Source of the DNA: Shinella kummerowiae
Lineage (GTDB): Bacteria > Pseudomonadota > Alphaproteobacteria > Rhizobiales > Rhizobiaceae
Length of the DNA: 64,000 bases
Direction: 5' to 3'
Assembly (NCBI RefSeq): GCF_009827055.1
Contig: NZ_WUMK01000001.1
Location: 744,001-808,000 of the forward strand
In this document: one piece after another, positions 17,778-27,754 of the stretch
Layout: each line of letters begins with the position of its first letter
How positions within the stretch are numbered: the stretch's first letter is position 1
Program-made: the position numbers and the translations under genes
The notes under the pieces: generated by a model
Told to the model about the DNA's origin: nothing
What the model saw: only the letters and a program-made list of their open reading frames with translations
Database searches by the model: none

Positions 17778-18656
17778 TCAGTGTTCCTTGTTCGCGTAGA
17801 CCGACTTCTTCGTCAGGTAGATCAGACCGGTGAAGATCAGCAGGAAGACCATGACCATGAAGCCGGTACGCTTGCGTTCCTCAAGGTGCGGCTCGGCGGC
17901 CCACATCAGGAAGGCAGCGACGTCGTGGGCGTACTGGTCGACCGTCTGCGGCGAACCATCATCATAGGTGACCTGGTCGTCGGAGATCGGCTTTGCCATG
18001 GCCAGCGCTGCAGCACCGGCGAAGTACGGGTTGAAGTGCGTGCCTTCAGCGACTTCGAGATGCGCCGGCTTCTCTTCATCGTAGCCCGTCAGCAGCGAGT
18101 AGATATAGTCCGGCCCGCCTTCCTGGTACTGCGTGAAGATGTCGAAGACGAACTGCGGGAAGCCGCGGGTGATGCCGCGCGCCTTGGCGATCAGCGAGAA
18201 GTCCGGCGGTGCCGCGCCATTGTTCGAGGCGGCAGCCGCTTCATGGTTCGCATAGGGCGATGGGAAGTGGTCGGATGCAACGGCCTTGCGGGTGAACATC
18301 TCACCGTCGCTGTTCGGGCCGTCCTGCACTTCGTAGTTCGCCGCGAAAGCCTTGACCTGCGCTTCCGAGTATCCAAGACCTTCCAGCGTGCGGAAGGCCA
18401 CGAGGTTCATCGAATGACAGGCCGAACAGACTTCGGTGTAGACCTTCAGGCCGCGCTGGAGCTGGCCCTTGTCATACTTGCCGAACGGGCCCGAAAAGGA
18501 CCAGTCCTGTTCCTTCGGCTTATGGATCGGGTAATGCGGCGTGGCGTGTTCCGCCTCGGCGCCGGCAGCAGGCGCTGCCTCTTCAGCCGTGGCGAAGGAA
18601 ACGCCGAGACCGGCGACGAGTGCGAGCGCCAGAATGCCTGAAACAAGCTTTTTCAT
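17778..18656 (-). CDS. petC: Cytochrome c1 of the bc1 complex
   Basis: Membrane-anchored haem subunit that passes electrons from the Rieske protein to cytochrome c. With the ATG at 18656 the protein has 292 residues. A signal peptide runs to about FATA-EE, the haem site is C77-S-A-C80-H81 and a C-terminal membrane anchor lies near residues 265-282 ([19 protein letters not shown]). An in-frame ATG six bases upstream (18662) is also possible; the AAGGA site fits the second one better. The spacing to petB is 26 nt. Confidence 0.96.
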   Translation of the reverse strand: MKKLVSGILALALVAGLGVSFATAEEAAPAAGAEAEHATPHYPIHKPKEQDWSFSGPFGKYDKGQLQRGLKVYTEVCSACHSMNLVAFRTLEGLGYSEAQVKAFAANYEVQDGPNSDGEMFTRKAVASDHFPSPYANHEAAAASNNGAAPPDFSLIAKARGITRGFPQFVFDIFTQYQEGGPDYIYSLLTGYDEEKPAHLEVAEGTHFNPYFAGAAALAMAKPISDDQVTYDDGSPQTVDQYAHDVAAFLMWAAEPHLEERKRTGFMVMVFLLIFTGLIYLTKKSVYANKEH

Positions 18657-18682
18657 TGTCATGGTTCCTTTCTCGCTCGCTC

Positions 18683-19951
18683 TCAGGCTTTGGCCAGCTT
18701 GGCGTTTTTCTTTTCCAGAACCGCTTCCGTGATCGAATTCGGAATGCGCTTCGGGGTCTCGATCAGGCCGAGGACCGGCATGATGACGAGGAAGAAGCCA
18801 AAGTAGTACAGAGTGCCGAGCTGCGAGAGGATGACGTAGATACCTTCTGCCGGCATCGCGCCGAGCCAGCCGAGCAGGATGGCATTGGCCACGAAGATCC
18901 AGAAGAACAGCTTGTACCAGGGGCGATAGACGGCGGAGCGAACCTTCGACGTATCGAGCCAGGGCAGGAAGAACAGCACGATGATCGCACCGAACATCAC
19001 GAGAACGCCGCCGAGCTTCGAGTCGACCGGGCCGACGTTGAAGGTGATGGCGCGCAGCATCGCGTAGAACGGCAGGTAGTACCATTCCGGAACGATGTGG
19101 GCCGGGGTCTTCAGCGGGTCAGCCGGAATGTAGTTGTCCGGGTGGCCGAGATAGTTCGGCATGTAGAAGACGAACCAGGCAAATGCGATCAGGAACACCG
19201 ATACGCCGAGCGCATCCTTGAGCGTCGCATAGGGCGTGAAGGCAACCGTGTCGGTCTTGGACTTCACCTCGACGCCAGTCGGGTTGGTCTGGCCGACGAC
19301 GTGCAGCGCCCAGATGTGCAGGACAACAACGCCGGCGATCATGAAGGGCAGCAGGTAGTGCAGCGCGAAGAAGCGGTTCAGCGTCGGCTGATCAACGGCA
19401 AAGCCGCCGAGCAGGAACTGCTGGATCCATTCGCCGACCCACGGGAAGGCCGAGAAGAAGCCGGTGATAACGGTCGCACCCCAGAAGGACATCTGACCCC
19501 AGGGCAGAACGTAGCCCATGAAGCCGGTTGCCATCATCAGCAGATAGATGACGACGCCGAGGATCCAGAGGATTTCGCGCGGCGCCTTGTAGGAACCGTA
19601 GTAGAGGCCGCGGGCGATATGCAGGTAGACCGCGATGAAGAAGAACGACGCGCCGTTGGCGTGCATGTAGCGCAGCAGCCAGCCGTGGTTCACGTCGCGC
19701 ATGATCTTCTCGACCGAACCGAAAGCCTCGTTGACGCCGGCGATGTAGTGCATGGCCAGAACGACGCCGGTCAGGATCTGCACGATCAGCATGACCGACA
19801 GCATGGCGCCGAAGGTGTAGGCGTAGTTCAGGTTGCGCGGAACCGGGTAGGAAACGAAGCTGTCATGGACCATGCGCGGCAGAGGCAGGCGCGAGTCGAC
19901 CCATTTTTCGATGCCAGTCGTCGGCTGGTAGGTTGAATGTTCAGCACTCAT
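18683..19951 (-). CDS. petB: Cytochrome b of the bc1 complex
   Basis: Core quinol-oxidising subunit, with eight transmembrane segments in 422 residues. It carries the haem ligands in [18 protein letters not shown] and [19 protein letters not shown], and the Qo-site motif [15 protein letters not shown]. It is full-length and not fused to cytochrome c1, unlike in Bradyrhizobium. The ATG at 19951 lies 14 nt after the Rieske stop. Confidence 0.97.
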   Translation of the reverse strand: MSAEHSTYQPTTGIEKWVDSRLPLPRMVHDSFVSYPVPRNLNYAYTFGAMLSVMLIVQILTGVVLAMHYIAGVNEAFGSVEKIMRDVNHGWLLRYMHANGASFFFIAVYLHIARGLYYGSYKAPREILWILGVVIYLLMMATGFMGYVLPWGQMSFWGATVITGFFSAFPWVGEWIQQFLLGGFAVDQPTLNRFFALHYLLPFMIAGVVVLHIWALHVVGQTNPTGVEVKSKTDTVAFTPYATLKDALGVSVFLIAFAWFVFYMPNYLGHPDNYIPADPLKTPAHIVPEWYYLPFYAMLRAITFNVGPVDSKLGGVLVMFGAIIVLFFLPWLDTSKVRSAVYRPWYKLFFWIFVANAILLGWLGAMPAEGIYVILSQLGTLYYFGFFLVIMPVLGLIETPKRIPNSITEAVLEKKNAKLAKA

Positions 19952-19965
19952 TATCAGGTGTCCCC

Positions 19966-20544
19966 TCAACCGATCTTGATGACTGTATCGGATACGAACG
20001 AAAAGGTCGGCACAGCGAGGTTCTCAGGGGCGGGGCCCTTACGAATACGACCAGCGGTATCGTAGTGAGAACCATGACAGGGACAGAACCACCCGCCGAA
20101 ATCGCCGGCCTGGCCGAGCGGAATACAGCCGAGGTGGGTACAGACGCCCACCATGATGATCCAGTTTTCCTTGCCTTCGCCCGCCGATCGGTCGAGGTCC
20201 GTCGCCTGGGCGTCGGCCGCGATGTTGGCGTTGCGGGCAACCGAGTCCTTGAGATCAGCAAGCTGGACGGCCTTGGCCTCTTCAACTTCCTTGTCGGTAC
20301 GGTTGCGGATGAACACCGGCTTGCCGCGCCACTTGACGGTCAGGGACATGCCGGGCGTCACGCTGGAGACGTCGACATCGATGGCGCCGAGCGCCAGCGT
20401 CGATGCATCCGGGCGCATCTGGTCGATGAACGGCCAGGCGACCGCCACGCCGCCCACCACACCCGCCATCCCGGTGGTCAGGTAAAGGAAATCGCGGCGA
20501 GTGGGCTCGCCCAGGGATTCGCTTGATGTCTCGTGTTCGCTCAC
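19966..20544 (-). CDS. petA: Rieske iron-sulfur subunit of the bc1 complex
   Basis: Carries the [2Fe-2S] cluster that takes one electron from quinol at the Qo site. The 192-residue protein has a Tat-type N-terminus ([11 protein letters not shown], 15-25) that stays as a membrane anchor. The Rieske motifs CTHLGC and CPCHGSHYD supply two Cys and two His ligands. It is the first gene of petABC; its promoter must lie in the 263-bp region before it, where I could not pick one with confidence. Confidence 0.97.
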   Translation of the reverse strand: MSEHETSSESLGEPTRRDFLYLTTGMAGVVGGVAVAWPFIDQMRPDASTLALGAIDVDVSSVTPGMSLTVKWRGKPVFIRNRTDKEVEEAKAVQLADLKDSVARNANIAADAQATDLDRSAGEGKENWIIMVGVCTHLGCIPLGQAGDFGGWFCPCHGSHYDTAGRIRKGPAPENLAVPTFSFVSDTVIKIG

Positions 20545-20807
20545 GGCTAAACCATCCTCTCACGCAATGTCTGCGGAAACCCGCCACGCCCCTTGGAAAC
20601 CGGTCAAGTCCGGACACAATACGGCCATAGATTCCCCGTCAATCCGGCGCGTTCTATGCTTGATCGCAAATTATGTCTAGCCTTGGCAAGGGGAGGTGGG
20701 CACATTGTCGCGGGAAAAACGAGGCATCTTGACAAGGTGCAGGCATCACCTTGAACATCCAGCGCTTCCCCGCTGAAAACCCAGTCGCGAAACGACGATT
20801 TGCGGCC

Positions 20808-22676
20808 TTATTGCGCCGCTTCCTCGTGGCCGAGGAAACCGCCCGACTGGCGCGACCACAGATCCGCATAGAGCCCGCCTCTGGCGACGAGCTCCGCATG
20901 GGTCCCCTCCTCCACGATATCGCCGCGATCCATGACGATCAGACGGTCGAGCGCCGCGATGGTGGAGAGACGGTGGGCGATGGCGAGCACGGTCTTGCCG
21001 CGCATCAACCGCTCGAGGTTTGACTGGATCGCCGCTTCGACTTCGCTGTCGAGCGCCGAGGTCGCCTCGTCGAGCACCAGGATCGGCGCATCCTTCAGCA
21101 TGACGCGGGCAATAGCGATGCGCTGGCGCTGGCCGCCGGACAGTTTTACGCCGCGCTCGCCGACATGGGCGTCGTAGCCCCGCCGGCCGCGCTGATCTTC
21201 GAGCGCAAGAATGAAATCGTGCGCCTCGGCCTTCTTGGCCGCTTCGATCATTTCGGCTTCCGTTGCATCCGGATTGCCGAAGAGGATGTTGTCGCGGATC
21301 GAACGGTGCAGCAGCGCCGTGTCCTGGCTGACCATGCCGATATTGCCGCGCAGGCTCTCCTGCGTCACACCGGCAATGTCCTCGCCGCCGACGAGGATGC
21401 GGCCGCCTTCAAGGTCGTAGAAACGCAAAAGCAGATTGACGAGCGTCGACTTGCCTGCACCGGACCGCCCGACGATACCGACCTTCTCGCCCGGCCGGAT
21501 CGACAGTGACAGGTTGTCTATGACGCCGGACGCGCGGCCGTAGTGGAAGCGCATGTTTTCGAAGCGGATTTCCGGGCGCACGACCTTCATGTCCGTTGCA
21601 CCCGGCTTGTCGACGAGGCCGATCGGCTGGGAGATGAGGTCGGCGGAGTTCTGGATCGTGCCGATGTTGCGCATGATACTGTTCAGCTGCGTCATCAGCC
21701 GGTTGAGCAGGAAATTCAGACGCAACACCAGCGCCATGGTGAAGGCGACGGCGCCGGAGCTGGCGATGCCGCTGAGCCAGAGATGGATCGACAACACCGC
21801 CATGGCCACGATCATCAGACCCGACACGAACGCCATGGAGGCGCGTACGCCCGTCAGGAAGCGTGTGAAGTTGAGCGTGGTCGTCTGGAAGATATCGAAG
21901 CCGTCGCGCATGTAGCGGTCGTTGGCGTCGTCCCGCCCGAACAGTTTGAGCGTCTGGATGTTGGAATAGGCGTCGACCATACGGCCGCTGAGCATCGATG
22001 CGGCTTCCGCAGTCTGGCGCGAATGCTCGCGGATGCGCGGCACGAAATAGCGTGCGAGCACGGAAAAAATCAGGAGCCAGACGCCGAGCACCGCCGCCAG
22101 ACGCCAGTCGAGCCCGCCGAGCAACACCAGCGTCGAGGCCGTGTAGATCGTCACGAACCAGATGCTTTCCATGAAGGAGGTAATGACGTCGCCGGTCGCC
22201 TGCCCCGCCGACCAGACTTTTGTGACGATGCGGCCAGAAAAATCGTTCTGGAAGAACGACAGCGACTGGCGCGCGACATGCACATAGGATTGCCAGCGCA
22301 CCAGATTGTAGAAGCCGGGCGTGATGACCTGCTGATCGACAAGCGCGGTAAAAAAGGTGACGATGAACCGCACAAGGCCGATCAGGCCCAGCATCAGCAG
22401 AAGTTCAGGCCCATGGGCGGCAATCAGTCCGCTCCACCCATCACCAGGCTTCACCGTCGCCAGGATATCGACCAGCCTCCCGACGAACCAGAAGGTCGCC
22501 GCCTCGATGCCCGCCGTGATGCCGCCCAGCACCAGCATCGCCGCAAACGGCGCCTTGGCCTGACCGACATAGAACCAGATGAAAGCCAGCAGCCCCTGCG
22601 GCGGCCGCAGATCATCCCGCCGCGCGAAGGGCTGAATCCAGTTCTCGAACCAGGAGAAGAGCGGGCGCAGGGTCAT
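20808..22676 (-). CDS. ABC exporter half-transporter (permease-ATPase fusion), copy 2
   Basis: Six-helix exporter domain (about 30-330) fused to an ATPase domain (about 370-610), 622 residues. The ATPase has Walker A GRSGAGKST, signature LSGGQRQRIAIAR, Walker B ILVLDEATSALD and switch His IAHRLST, all intact. With the ATG at 22676 only a weak GGTGG site is seen; the frame is open to 22814 but that part is non-coding-like and carries the terminator of the upstream gene. It is a close paralogue of the next gene and may pair with it, or each may be a homodimer. Substrate unknown. Confidence 0.9.
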   Translation of the reverse strand: MTLRPLFSWFENWIQPFARRDDLRPPQGLLAFIWFYVGQAKAPFAAMLVLGGITAGIEAATFWFVGRLVDILATVKPGDGWSGLIAAHGPELLLMLGLIGLVRFIVTFFTALVDQQVITPGFYNLVRWQSYVHVARQSLSFFQNDFSGRIVTKVWSAGQATGDVITSFMESIWFVTIYTASTLVLLGGLDWRLAAVLGVWLLIFSVLARYFVPRIREHSRQTAEAASMLSGRMVDAYSNIQTLKLFGRDDANDRYMRDGFDIFQTTTLNFTRFLTGVRASMAFVSGLMIVAMAVLSIHLWLSGIASSGAVAFTMALVLRLNFLLNRLMTQLNSIMRNIGTIQNSADLISQPIGLVDKPGATDMKVVRPEIRFENMRFHYGRASGVIDNLSLSIRPGEKVGIVGRSGAGKSTLVNLLLRFYDLEGGRILVGGEDIAGVTQESLRGNIGMVSQDTALLHRSIRDNILFGNPDATEAEMIEAAKKAEAHDFILALEDQRGRRGYDAHVGERGVKLSGGQRQRIAIARVMLKDAPILVLDEATSALDSEVEAAIQSNLERLMRGKTVLAIAHRLSTIAALDRLIVMDRGDIVEEGTHAELVARGGLYADLWSRQSGGFLGHEEAAQ

Positions 22677-22730
22677 GCCACCGATATAGGCTGTTTTGAA
22701 CGGGGGACAAATTAAAGATTGGAAATGTAG

Positions 22731-22762
22731 AAGGCCGGCCTTCGATTCCGAAGACCGGCCTT
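22731..22762 (-). terminator. Stem-loop after the first ABC exporter gene
   Basis: 14-nt arms aaggccggccttcg and cgaagaccggcctt with one mismatch and a 4-nt loop, 5 nt after the stop of the upstream ABC gene. The T-run is on the + side (TTTT); on the - strand the U-tract is weak. It may attenuate rather than stop transcription into the second ABC gene. Confidence 0.65.
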
Positions 22763-22767
22763 TTCGT

Positions 22768-24621
22768 TCATTCCGCCGCGGCTTCCGCCTCGGCGTCGTC
22801 GGCGATGAAGCCACCGGACTGGCGGGTCCAGAGGTCGGCGTAGATGCCGCCCCTGGCGACGAGCTCGGCGTGGGTGCCGGTCTCGTGCAGGTGGCCCTTG
22901 TCGAGCACGACGATGCGGTCCATCTCCGTCAGCGTCGACAGGCGGTGGGCAATCGCGATAACCGTCTTGCCCTGCATCAGGGCGAAGAGGTTCTCCTGGA
23001 TCGCCGCCTCGACTTCCGAATCGAGCGCCGAGGTCGCCTCGTCCAGCACCAGGATCGGCGCGTCCTTCAGGAAGACGCGGGCGATCGCGATACGCTGGCG
23101 CTGGCCGCCGGACAGTTTCACGCCGCGTTCACCGACCTGGGCATCGAGCCCGGTACGACCCTGCTGGTCGACGAGGGTCTCGATGAAGTCCCAGGCATTC
23201 GCCCGCTTCGCCGCCTCGATGACCTCGGCATCCGTCGCGTCCGGGTTACCGTAGGCGATGTTGTCGCGGATCGAGCGGTGCAGGAGCGAGGTATCCTGCG
23301 TCACCACGCCGATCTGCGAGCGCAGGCTGTCCTGCGTCACCGTCGCGATGTCCTTGCCGTCGATCGTGATCTTGCCGGATTCGAGATCGTAGAACCGCAG
23401 CAGCACGTTCATCAGCGTCGTCTTGCCGGCGCCGGAACGACCGACGAGACCGACCTTTTCGCCCGCCCCGATAGACAGCGACAGATCCTCGATCACGCCC
23501 TTGTTCTTGCCGTAGTGGAAGCGGACGTGATCGAAGTTGATCGCGCCCTTTTCCGCCGACAAATCCGGCGCCTGCGACGCATCCTTGATGTCGTGCGGCT
23601 TGGTCATCATGCCCATGCCGTCATAGACCGTGCCAATGTTTTCGAACAGCGCGGTCACTTCCCACATCACCCACTGCGACATGCCGTTGATGCGCATGGC
23701 AAGGCCGACGGCCACCGCCACGGCACCGACCGACACGTCGCCGGTCATCCAGAAATAGATGCCGAGCGCCGCCGTGGCGAACATTGTCAGGACATTGTTG
23801 ATGTCGATCGCGATGTTGAACAGCGAGATCTTGCGCATCTGGTTGTGCACGGTCTGCAGGAACTCGTCCATGCCGTCCCGGGCATAGGTCTCTTCCCGCC
23901 CGGCATGCGAAAACAGCTTTACCGTCGCGATGTTGGTGTAGCTGTCGACGATCCGGCCCGTCATCATCGAGCGCGCATCCGCCTGCTCCCGCGAAATCAC
24001 CATGAGCTTCGGCACGAAGTAGCGCAGGATGCAGACATAGATGACGAACCACACGATGAGCGGCACGACGAGACGCAGGTCCGCCGAGGCGATGATCGCG
24101 ATCATCGAGACGAAATAGCTCACCACATAGATGAACACGTCGATGATCTTCATCACCGTTTCGCGCACGGCAAGCGCCGTCTGCATGACCTTCGTCGAGA
24201 CACGACCGGCGAACTCGTTGGAGAAGAAGGTCATGCTCTGGCGGATGAGATAACGGTGCATCTGCCAGCGGGCGATCATCGGGAAATTGCCCGCAAGCGC
24301 CTGGTGCATGGTCATCGTGTGCAGCGCGCCGACAACGGGAATGACGACGAGCAAGAGCGCCGCCATCCAGATCAGCGTACCGCTTTCCTTGGCGAGGAAC
24401 GTGTTCGGATCGCTGTTCGACAGCCAGTCGATGATGTTACCGAGGAACTGGAACAGCAGCACTTCCGCGATGCCAAGCACCATGGAGCAGAAGCCGAGCA
24501 CGGCAAGCCACGGCGCTGCCGGACGCGTATAGTGCCACAGGAAGGCAAAAAGGCCCTTCGGCGGCAGCGAAGGCGCCTCCGGGGGATAGGGATTCAAACG
24601 TCTTTCGAACCAGCCGAGCAT
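22768..24621 (-). CDS. ABC exporter half-transporter (permease-ATPase fusion), copy 1
   Basis: 617 residues: exporter membrane domain (about 30-330) and ATPase with GRSGAGKTT, LSGGQRQRIAIAR, ILVLDEATSALD and IAHRLST, all conserved. The tail DDAEAEAAAE is acidic. It is closely related to the downstream gene through the ATPase (for instance VGERGVKLSGGQRQRIAIAR is identical in both), which marks a tandem duplication. The start at 24621 gives MLGWFERRLNPYPPEAP, matching the WFE(N/R) start of its paralogue. Confidence 0.9.
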   Translation of the reverse strand: MLGWFERRLNPYPPEAPSLPPKGLFAFLWHYTRPAAPWLAVLGFCSMVLGIAEVLLFQFLGNIIDWLSNSDPNTFLAKESGTLIWMAALLLVVIPVVGALHTMTMHQALAGNFPMIARWQMHRYLIRQSMTFFSNEFAGRVSTKVMQTALAVRETVMKIIDVFIYVVSYFVSMIAIIASADLRLVVPLIVWFVIYVCILRYFVPKLMVISREQADARSMMTGRIVDSYTNIATVKLFSHAGREETYARDGMDEFLQTVHNQMRKISLFNIAIDINNVLTMFATAALGIYFWMTGDVSVGAVAVAVGLAMRINGMSQWVMWEVTALFENIGTVYDGMGMMTKPHDIKDASQAPDLSAEKGAINFDHVRFHYGKNKGVIEDLSLSIGAGEKVGLVGRSGAGKTTLMNVLLRFYDLESGKITIDGKDIATVTQDSLRSQIGVVTQDTSLLHRSIRDNIAYGNPDATDAEVIEAAKRANAWDFIETLVDQQGRTGLDAQVGERGVKLSGGQRQRIAIARVFLKDAPILVLDEATSALDSEVEAAIQENLFALMQGKTVIAIAHRLSTLTEMDRIVVLDKGHLHETGTHAELVARGGIYADLWTRQSGGFIADDAEAEAAAE

Positions 24622-24971
24622 GGCTTTCTCCGTAATGAAAAGACGGAACCGGGACGGACGGCGCAAAACGGGCGCTGTCAGGAACGGAATTCCGGTAGGA
24701 TTGCCGCGCGGCGAGAAAAAACGTCACACGGCGATTTAAAGTAAGAATGCGATGGGATTTTGGGCGGCGAGGTGCCTAAGCGAGAAGAGGCGTGATTCCA
24801 GCCGGGAGGCGCAGCCGATTCGATAATTGCATCAGAAACCTCCCTTTTCTCGCGTTGTAGATGCGCCTTGGTTAGCTCGAAACGACGCAATTTGCCAGAT
24901 GCTTTGTCGCAATTTCGTCTCTCGGGCCAATTCTGTTGCCATCGCGCCACATCCCGGTTAGGCGAAACAGC
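24622..24971. other. 350-bp divergent intergenic region
   Basis: Lies between the first ABC exporter gene (-) and trmL (+) and must hold promoters for both. I see no open frame with a ribosome site and no strong inverted repeat. The most AT-rich parts are near 24735-24765 and 24820-24850. Confidence 0.5.
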
Positions 24972-25433
24972 ATGTCCGACCTGCACATCGCCCTTTATCA
25001 GCCCGACATTGCCGGCAATACCGGCACGATCCTGCGTTTCGCCGCCTGCCTCGGTCTTGCGGTCGATATCATCGAACCGGCGGGCTTCGACATATCCGAC
25101 CGCAGCCTAAAGCGCGCCGGCCTGGACTATCTCGCGACCGTCAAACTCACCCGACATGTGAACTGGGAACGCTTCGAGGAATGGCGGTCGGCAAGCGGCC
25201 GGCGCCTCGTGCTCGCCTCCACCAAGGCCGCCGAGCGTTACACGGACTTCGCCTATCGGCCGAACGATATCCTGCTGTTTGGCCGCGAAAGCGCCGGCGT
25301 GCCGGACCGTGTGCACGACACGGCGGATGGCCGGGTGCTGATTCCCATGGTCGAGGGTCAGCGCTCGATCAACGTTGCACTCTCCGCCGCGATGATCTGC
25401 GGCGAAGCGTTGCGCCAGACAGGTTTCGCCTGA
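24972..25433 (+). CDS. trmL: tRNA (cytidine(34)-2'-O)-methyltransferase
   Basis: SPOUT-class methyltransferase that methylates the wobble ribose of tRNA-Leu. The 153 residues open MSDLHIALYQPDIAGNTGTILRF and hold the SAM-binding knot segments LLFGRESAGVPDRVHD and the C-terminal VPMxEGQRSLN-like motif (IPMVEGQRSINVALSAA). The ATG at 24972 gives the family start. The gene converges with the MFS gene with a single base between stops. Confidence 0.93.
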   Translation: MSDLHIALYQPDIAGNTGTILRFAACLGLAVDIIEPAGFDISDRSLKRAGLDYLATVKLTRHVNWERFEEWRSASGRRLVLASTKAAERYTDFAYRPNDILLFGRESAGVPDRVHDTADGRVLIPMVEGQRSINVALSAAMICGEALRQTGFA

Positions 25434-25434
25434 C

Positions 25435-26643
25435 CTAGCCATCGCCCGGTCGGGCGATCCGAACGCCGGCGGCCACAATGCCGAGCACCAGCACGATCGC
25501 ACCGACGATCGCATAGGCTCCATCAAATCCGGACGCCGTGATAAGCGGCTGCGAAACGACCGGCGACAGGAATTGCCCGGCGAAGATGCTCGACACAAGC
25601 AGACCCGAGATGCGGCCGCGCAGGTTTGGCGGCGCCAGCAGCATGGCGGCGGCGGCAAAATTCGGCATGATCGTGCCCATGCAGATGCCCGAAACGGCAA
25701 GCGCCACCAGCACGCCGGCATAGCCTGTGGCGCTGGAGAGCAGCAGGAACGACAGGCCGATCGAAACGAATCCGAGGCTGAAGACGCCCATCGTGCCAAG
25801 CATGCGGCGAACGGGCGCGAAGACGAGCGAACTCAACACCCCGACGAACTGACCCACGCCGATCGCCACCCCCGCAAGGCTCGGTGCGGCAAAGCCGAGC
25901 GATTCGAGATAGAAGGGCAGCTGCGTGGGGATCATGTAGAAGGCGATCATGTTGATCGCGGCCGCGAAGAACAACGCGGCAAGCAGCGCCACCGCGCGAC
26001 CGCCGAGCCGGCTCTCCCCCTGCGCCACCCCGGTCGGGCGAGCACGCCGCGGTTCCGGCACGAACAGAAGCGCTGCCGGCACGAGCAGGATTGCCACCAT
26101 GTAAATGAGGAACGGCCCCCGCCAGTGGATTTCCGCCAGGAAACCGCCGCCCGTCAGGAAGGCCGTGCCACCGATCCCCACGAAGGCCTGTTGAAGGCCC
26201 ATGTACCGATCCCGCGCCGGCCCCTGGAAGAAATCGCCGACCAGCGCCGTCGTCGCCGTCATGATGCCGCCGACCGCAAGGCCGAGCACCGCGCGGCCGA
26301 TCAGCAGGCCGGGCAGCGTATCGAGGAAAAGACCGGAGGCCCCAGCCACGGCAAACAGCGCAAGCGAGGTGACGAGCAAGGGCTTGCGGCCGAAGCGATC
26401 GACAAGAAAACCGGCCACCGGCGAAAACAACGCGATGAACAGTGCCGGCAGCGTCAGCACCAGCCGGCTGAGCAGCGCAACGTTCTCGACATCGGCAAAC
26501 CGCACGGCGATGCCCGGCAGCGACGCGGAAATCGTCGCTCCGGACATGATGGTGAGCGTGCTGATGAAGAGCATCGTCGCATTGCGCCGGAGCTCCTGCG
26601 GAGAGCGGGCGACTTCCGCCCCCGCATAGTATTCCGGTTTCAT
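25435..26643 (-). CDS. MFS efflux transporter
   Basis: Twelve-helix drug:H+ antiporter-type permease, 402 residues, with the MFS motif A variant [13 protein letters not shown] after TM2. It starts at 26643 in an ATGA overlap with the stop of the FMN reductase gene, so translation is coupled. As the distal gene of a SoxR-controlled operon it probably exports redox-active or toxic compounds (inference from context; MFS pumps are frequent SoxR targets outside enterics). Confidence 0.9.
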   Translation of the reverse strand: MKPEYYAGAEVARSPQELRRNATMLFISTLTIMSGATISASLPGIAVRFADVENVALLSRLVLTLPALFIALFSPVAGFLVDRFGRKPLLVTSLALFAVAGASGLFLDTLPGLLIGRAVLGLAVGGIMTATTALVGDFFQGPARDRYMGLQQAFVGIGGTAFLTGGGFLAEIHWRGPFLIYMVAILLVPAALLFVPEPRRARPTGVAQGESRLGGRAVALLAALFFAAAINMIAFYMIPTQLPFYLESLGFAAPSLAGVAIGVGQFVGVLSSLVFAPVRRMLGTMGVFSLGFVSIGLSFLLLSSATGYAGVLVALAVSGICMGTIMPNFAAAAMLLAPPNLRGRISGLLVSSIFAGQFLSPVVSQPLITASGFDGAYAIVGAIVLVLGIVAAGVRIARPGDG

Positions 26644-27212
26644 GCCGCGGCCTCGTCGTAACGTGTTGTCGTGCGCGCCGCCTTCAGCGCGTCCGCCCAC
26701 CAGGTAAGGCGCTTCAGGAGAATGGCAAGCTGTGCATTGAGCTGGCCGGGGCGGAAGGGATTACCGACTGGATCAAAATGGGTCCAGGCGTGCGCAAGGC
26801 TGACTGTCTCGCGAATAGCCACGGCATGCAGCTCGGCAAACACCAGCCGAAGCTGTTCGACGGCACGCAAACCACCGGAAACGCCGCCATAGGAGATGAA
26901 GGCGATGGGTTTGGCGTGCCAGGGCCGAAAGCACGAATCGATGATCGCCTTCAGCGCGGCCGGATAGGCGTGGTTGTATTCGGGCGCCACGATCAGGAAG
27001 GCGTCCGCCTGCGAGATCCGGCTTTCGACGAGCGTGGCCGAGGCTTCGTCCAGGCCGCCGGGCGTGAAGGTGAGTTCGGCCGGATCGATGCGGATGATGG
27101 TGTACTGACCAAATCCGGCAAGCTCCGGCTCCAGCCATCCCGCGATCGTATCGGCAAAACGCCCTTCGCGGCCGCTGCCATAGATGAGGGCGATGGTCAG
27201 TCTGTCAGTCAT
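26640..27212 (-). CDS. NAD(P)H-dependent FMN reductase family protein
   Basis: Flavodoxin-fold reductase of 190 residues that likely uses FMN and NAD(P)H to reduce quinones or similar acceptors. Visible are [19 protein letters not shown] (phosphate-binding loop), [18 protein letters not shown] and [15 protein letters not shown], all typical of the family. The ATG at 27212 has GGAG eight to eleven bases upstream. It is the first gene of the SoxR-controlled operon and overlaps the MFS gene by 4 nt. Confidence 0.92.
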   Translation of the reverse strand: MTDRLTIALIYGSGREGRFADTIAGWLEPELAGFGQYTIIRIDPAELTFTPGGLDEASATLVESRISQADAFLIVAPEYNHAYPAALKAIIDSCFRPWHAKPIAFISYGGVSGGLRAVEQLRLVFAELHAVAIRETVSLAHAWTHFDPVGNPFRPGQLNAQLAILLKRLTWWADALKAARTTTRYDEAAA

Positions 27213-27248
27213 GCAGTTTGCTCCGTATTGGAAAAGCAGGGAGCGACT

Positions 27249-27279
27249 GATATAAAACCTCAACCAAAGTTGAGGTCAA
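27249..27279 (-). promoter_or_regulatory. SoxR-box promoter of the reductase-efflux operon
   Basis: On the - strand a -35 TTGACC (27274-27279) and a -10 TATATC (27249-27254) are separated by 19 bp. The overlong spacer contains most of the SoxR dyad CCTCAA-n6-TTGAGG (27258-27275 on the + strand). This is the classical MerR/SoxR layout, in which the activator twists an overlong promoter into use. The dyad is also 10 bp before the soxR ATG, so soxR may control itself. Confidence 0.88.
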
Positions 27280-27284
27280 CAGCC

Positions 27285-27746
27285 ATGACGGAAAAATGCC
27301 CAAACGGCACGATGCCCCGCGAACTCACCGTCGGCGAGGTCGCCGAGCGCAGCGGCGTGGCGGTTTCCACCTTGCATTTTTATGAGACGAAAGGGCTGAT
27401 CCACAGCCAGCGCAACCGCGGCAACCAGCGGCGTTATCCGCGCAGCATCCTGCGCCGGGTGGCGGTGATCAAGGTGGCGCAACGCACCGGCATACCGCTG
27501 TCTGAAATCGCAGACGCGCTCTCGGTGTTGCCGCACGATCGTCCCCTGACGATACAGGACTGGCGCAATCTCTCGGAAACCTGGCGCGGCCAGCTCGACG
27601 AGCGAATCGCCCGGCTCACCAAGCTGCGCAACCAGCTCGACGGCTGCATCGGCTGCGGTTGCCTGTCGATGCAGGAATGTCCGTTGCGCAATCCCTGGGA
27701 TACGCTTGGCGAGGAAGGACCGGGCCCGAGACTGCTCGAGCCCTGA
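27285..27746 (+). CDS. soxR: Redox-sensitive transcriptional activator SoxR
   Basis: MerR-family [2Fe-2S] sensor of redox-cycling compounds. The 153 residues have the MerR helix-turn-helix ([21 protein letters not shown], 14-34), a dimerisation helix and the cluster ligands C121-x2-C124-x-C126-x5-C132 in [12 protein letters not shown]. The ATG at 27285 is in frame with a longer open frame that only covers the divergent gene. It is divergent from the reductase-MFS operon, with its box between the two genes. No soxS is present, as expected outside enteric bacteria. Confidence 0.96.
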   Translation: MTEKCPNGTMPRELTVGEVAERSGVAVSTLHFYETKGLIHSQRNRGNQRRYPRSILRRVAVIKVAQRTGIPLSEIADALSVLPHDRPLTIQDWRNLSETWRGQLDERIARLTKLRNQLDGCIGCGCLSMQECPLRNPWDTLGEEGPGPRLLEP

Positions 27747-27754
27747 TCCTGTCG

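Noticed and set aside
22696-24744. 682-codon + strand open frame
   Set aside because: Antisense to an ABC exporter with all ATPase motifs.
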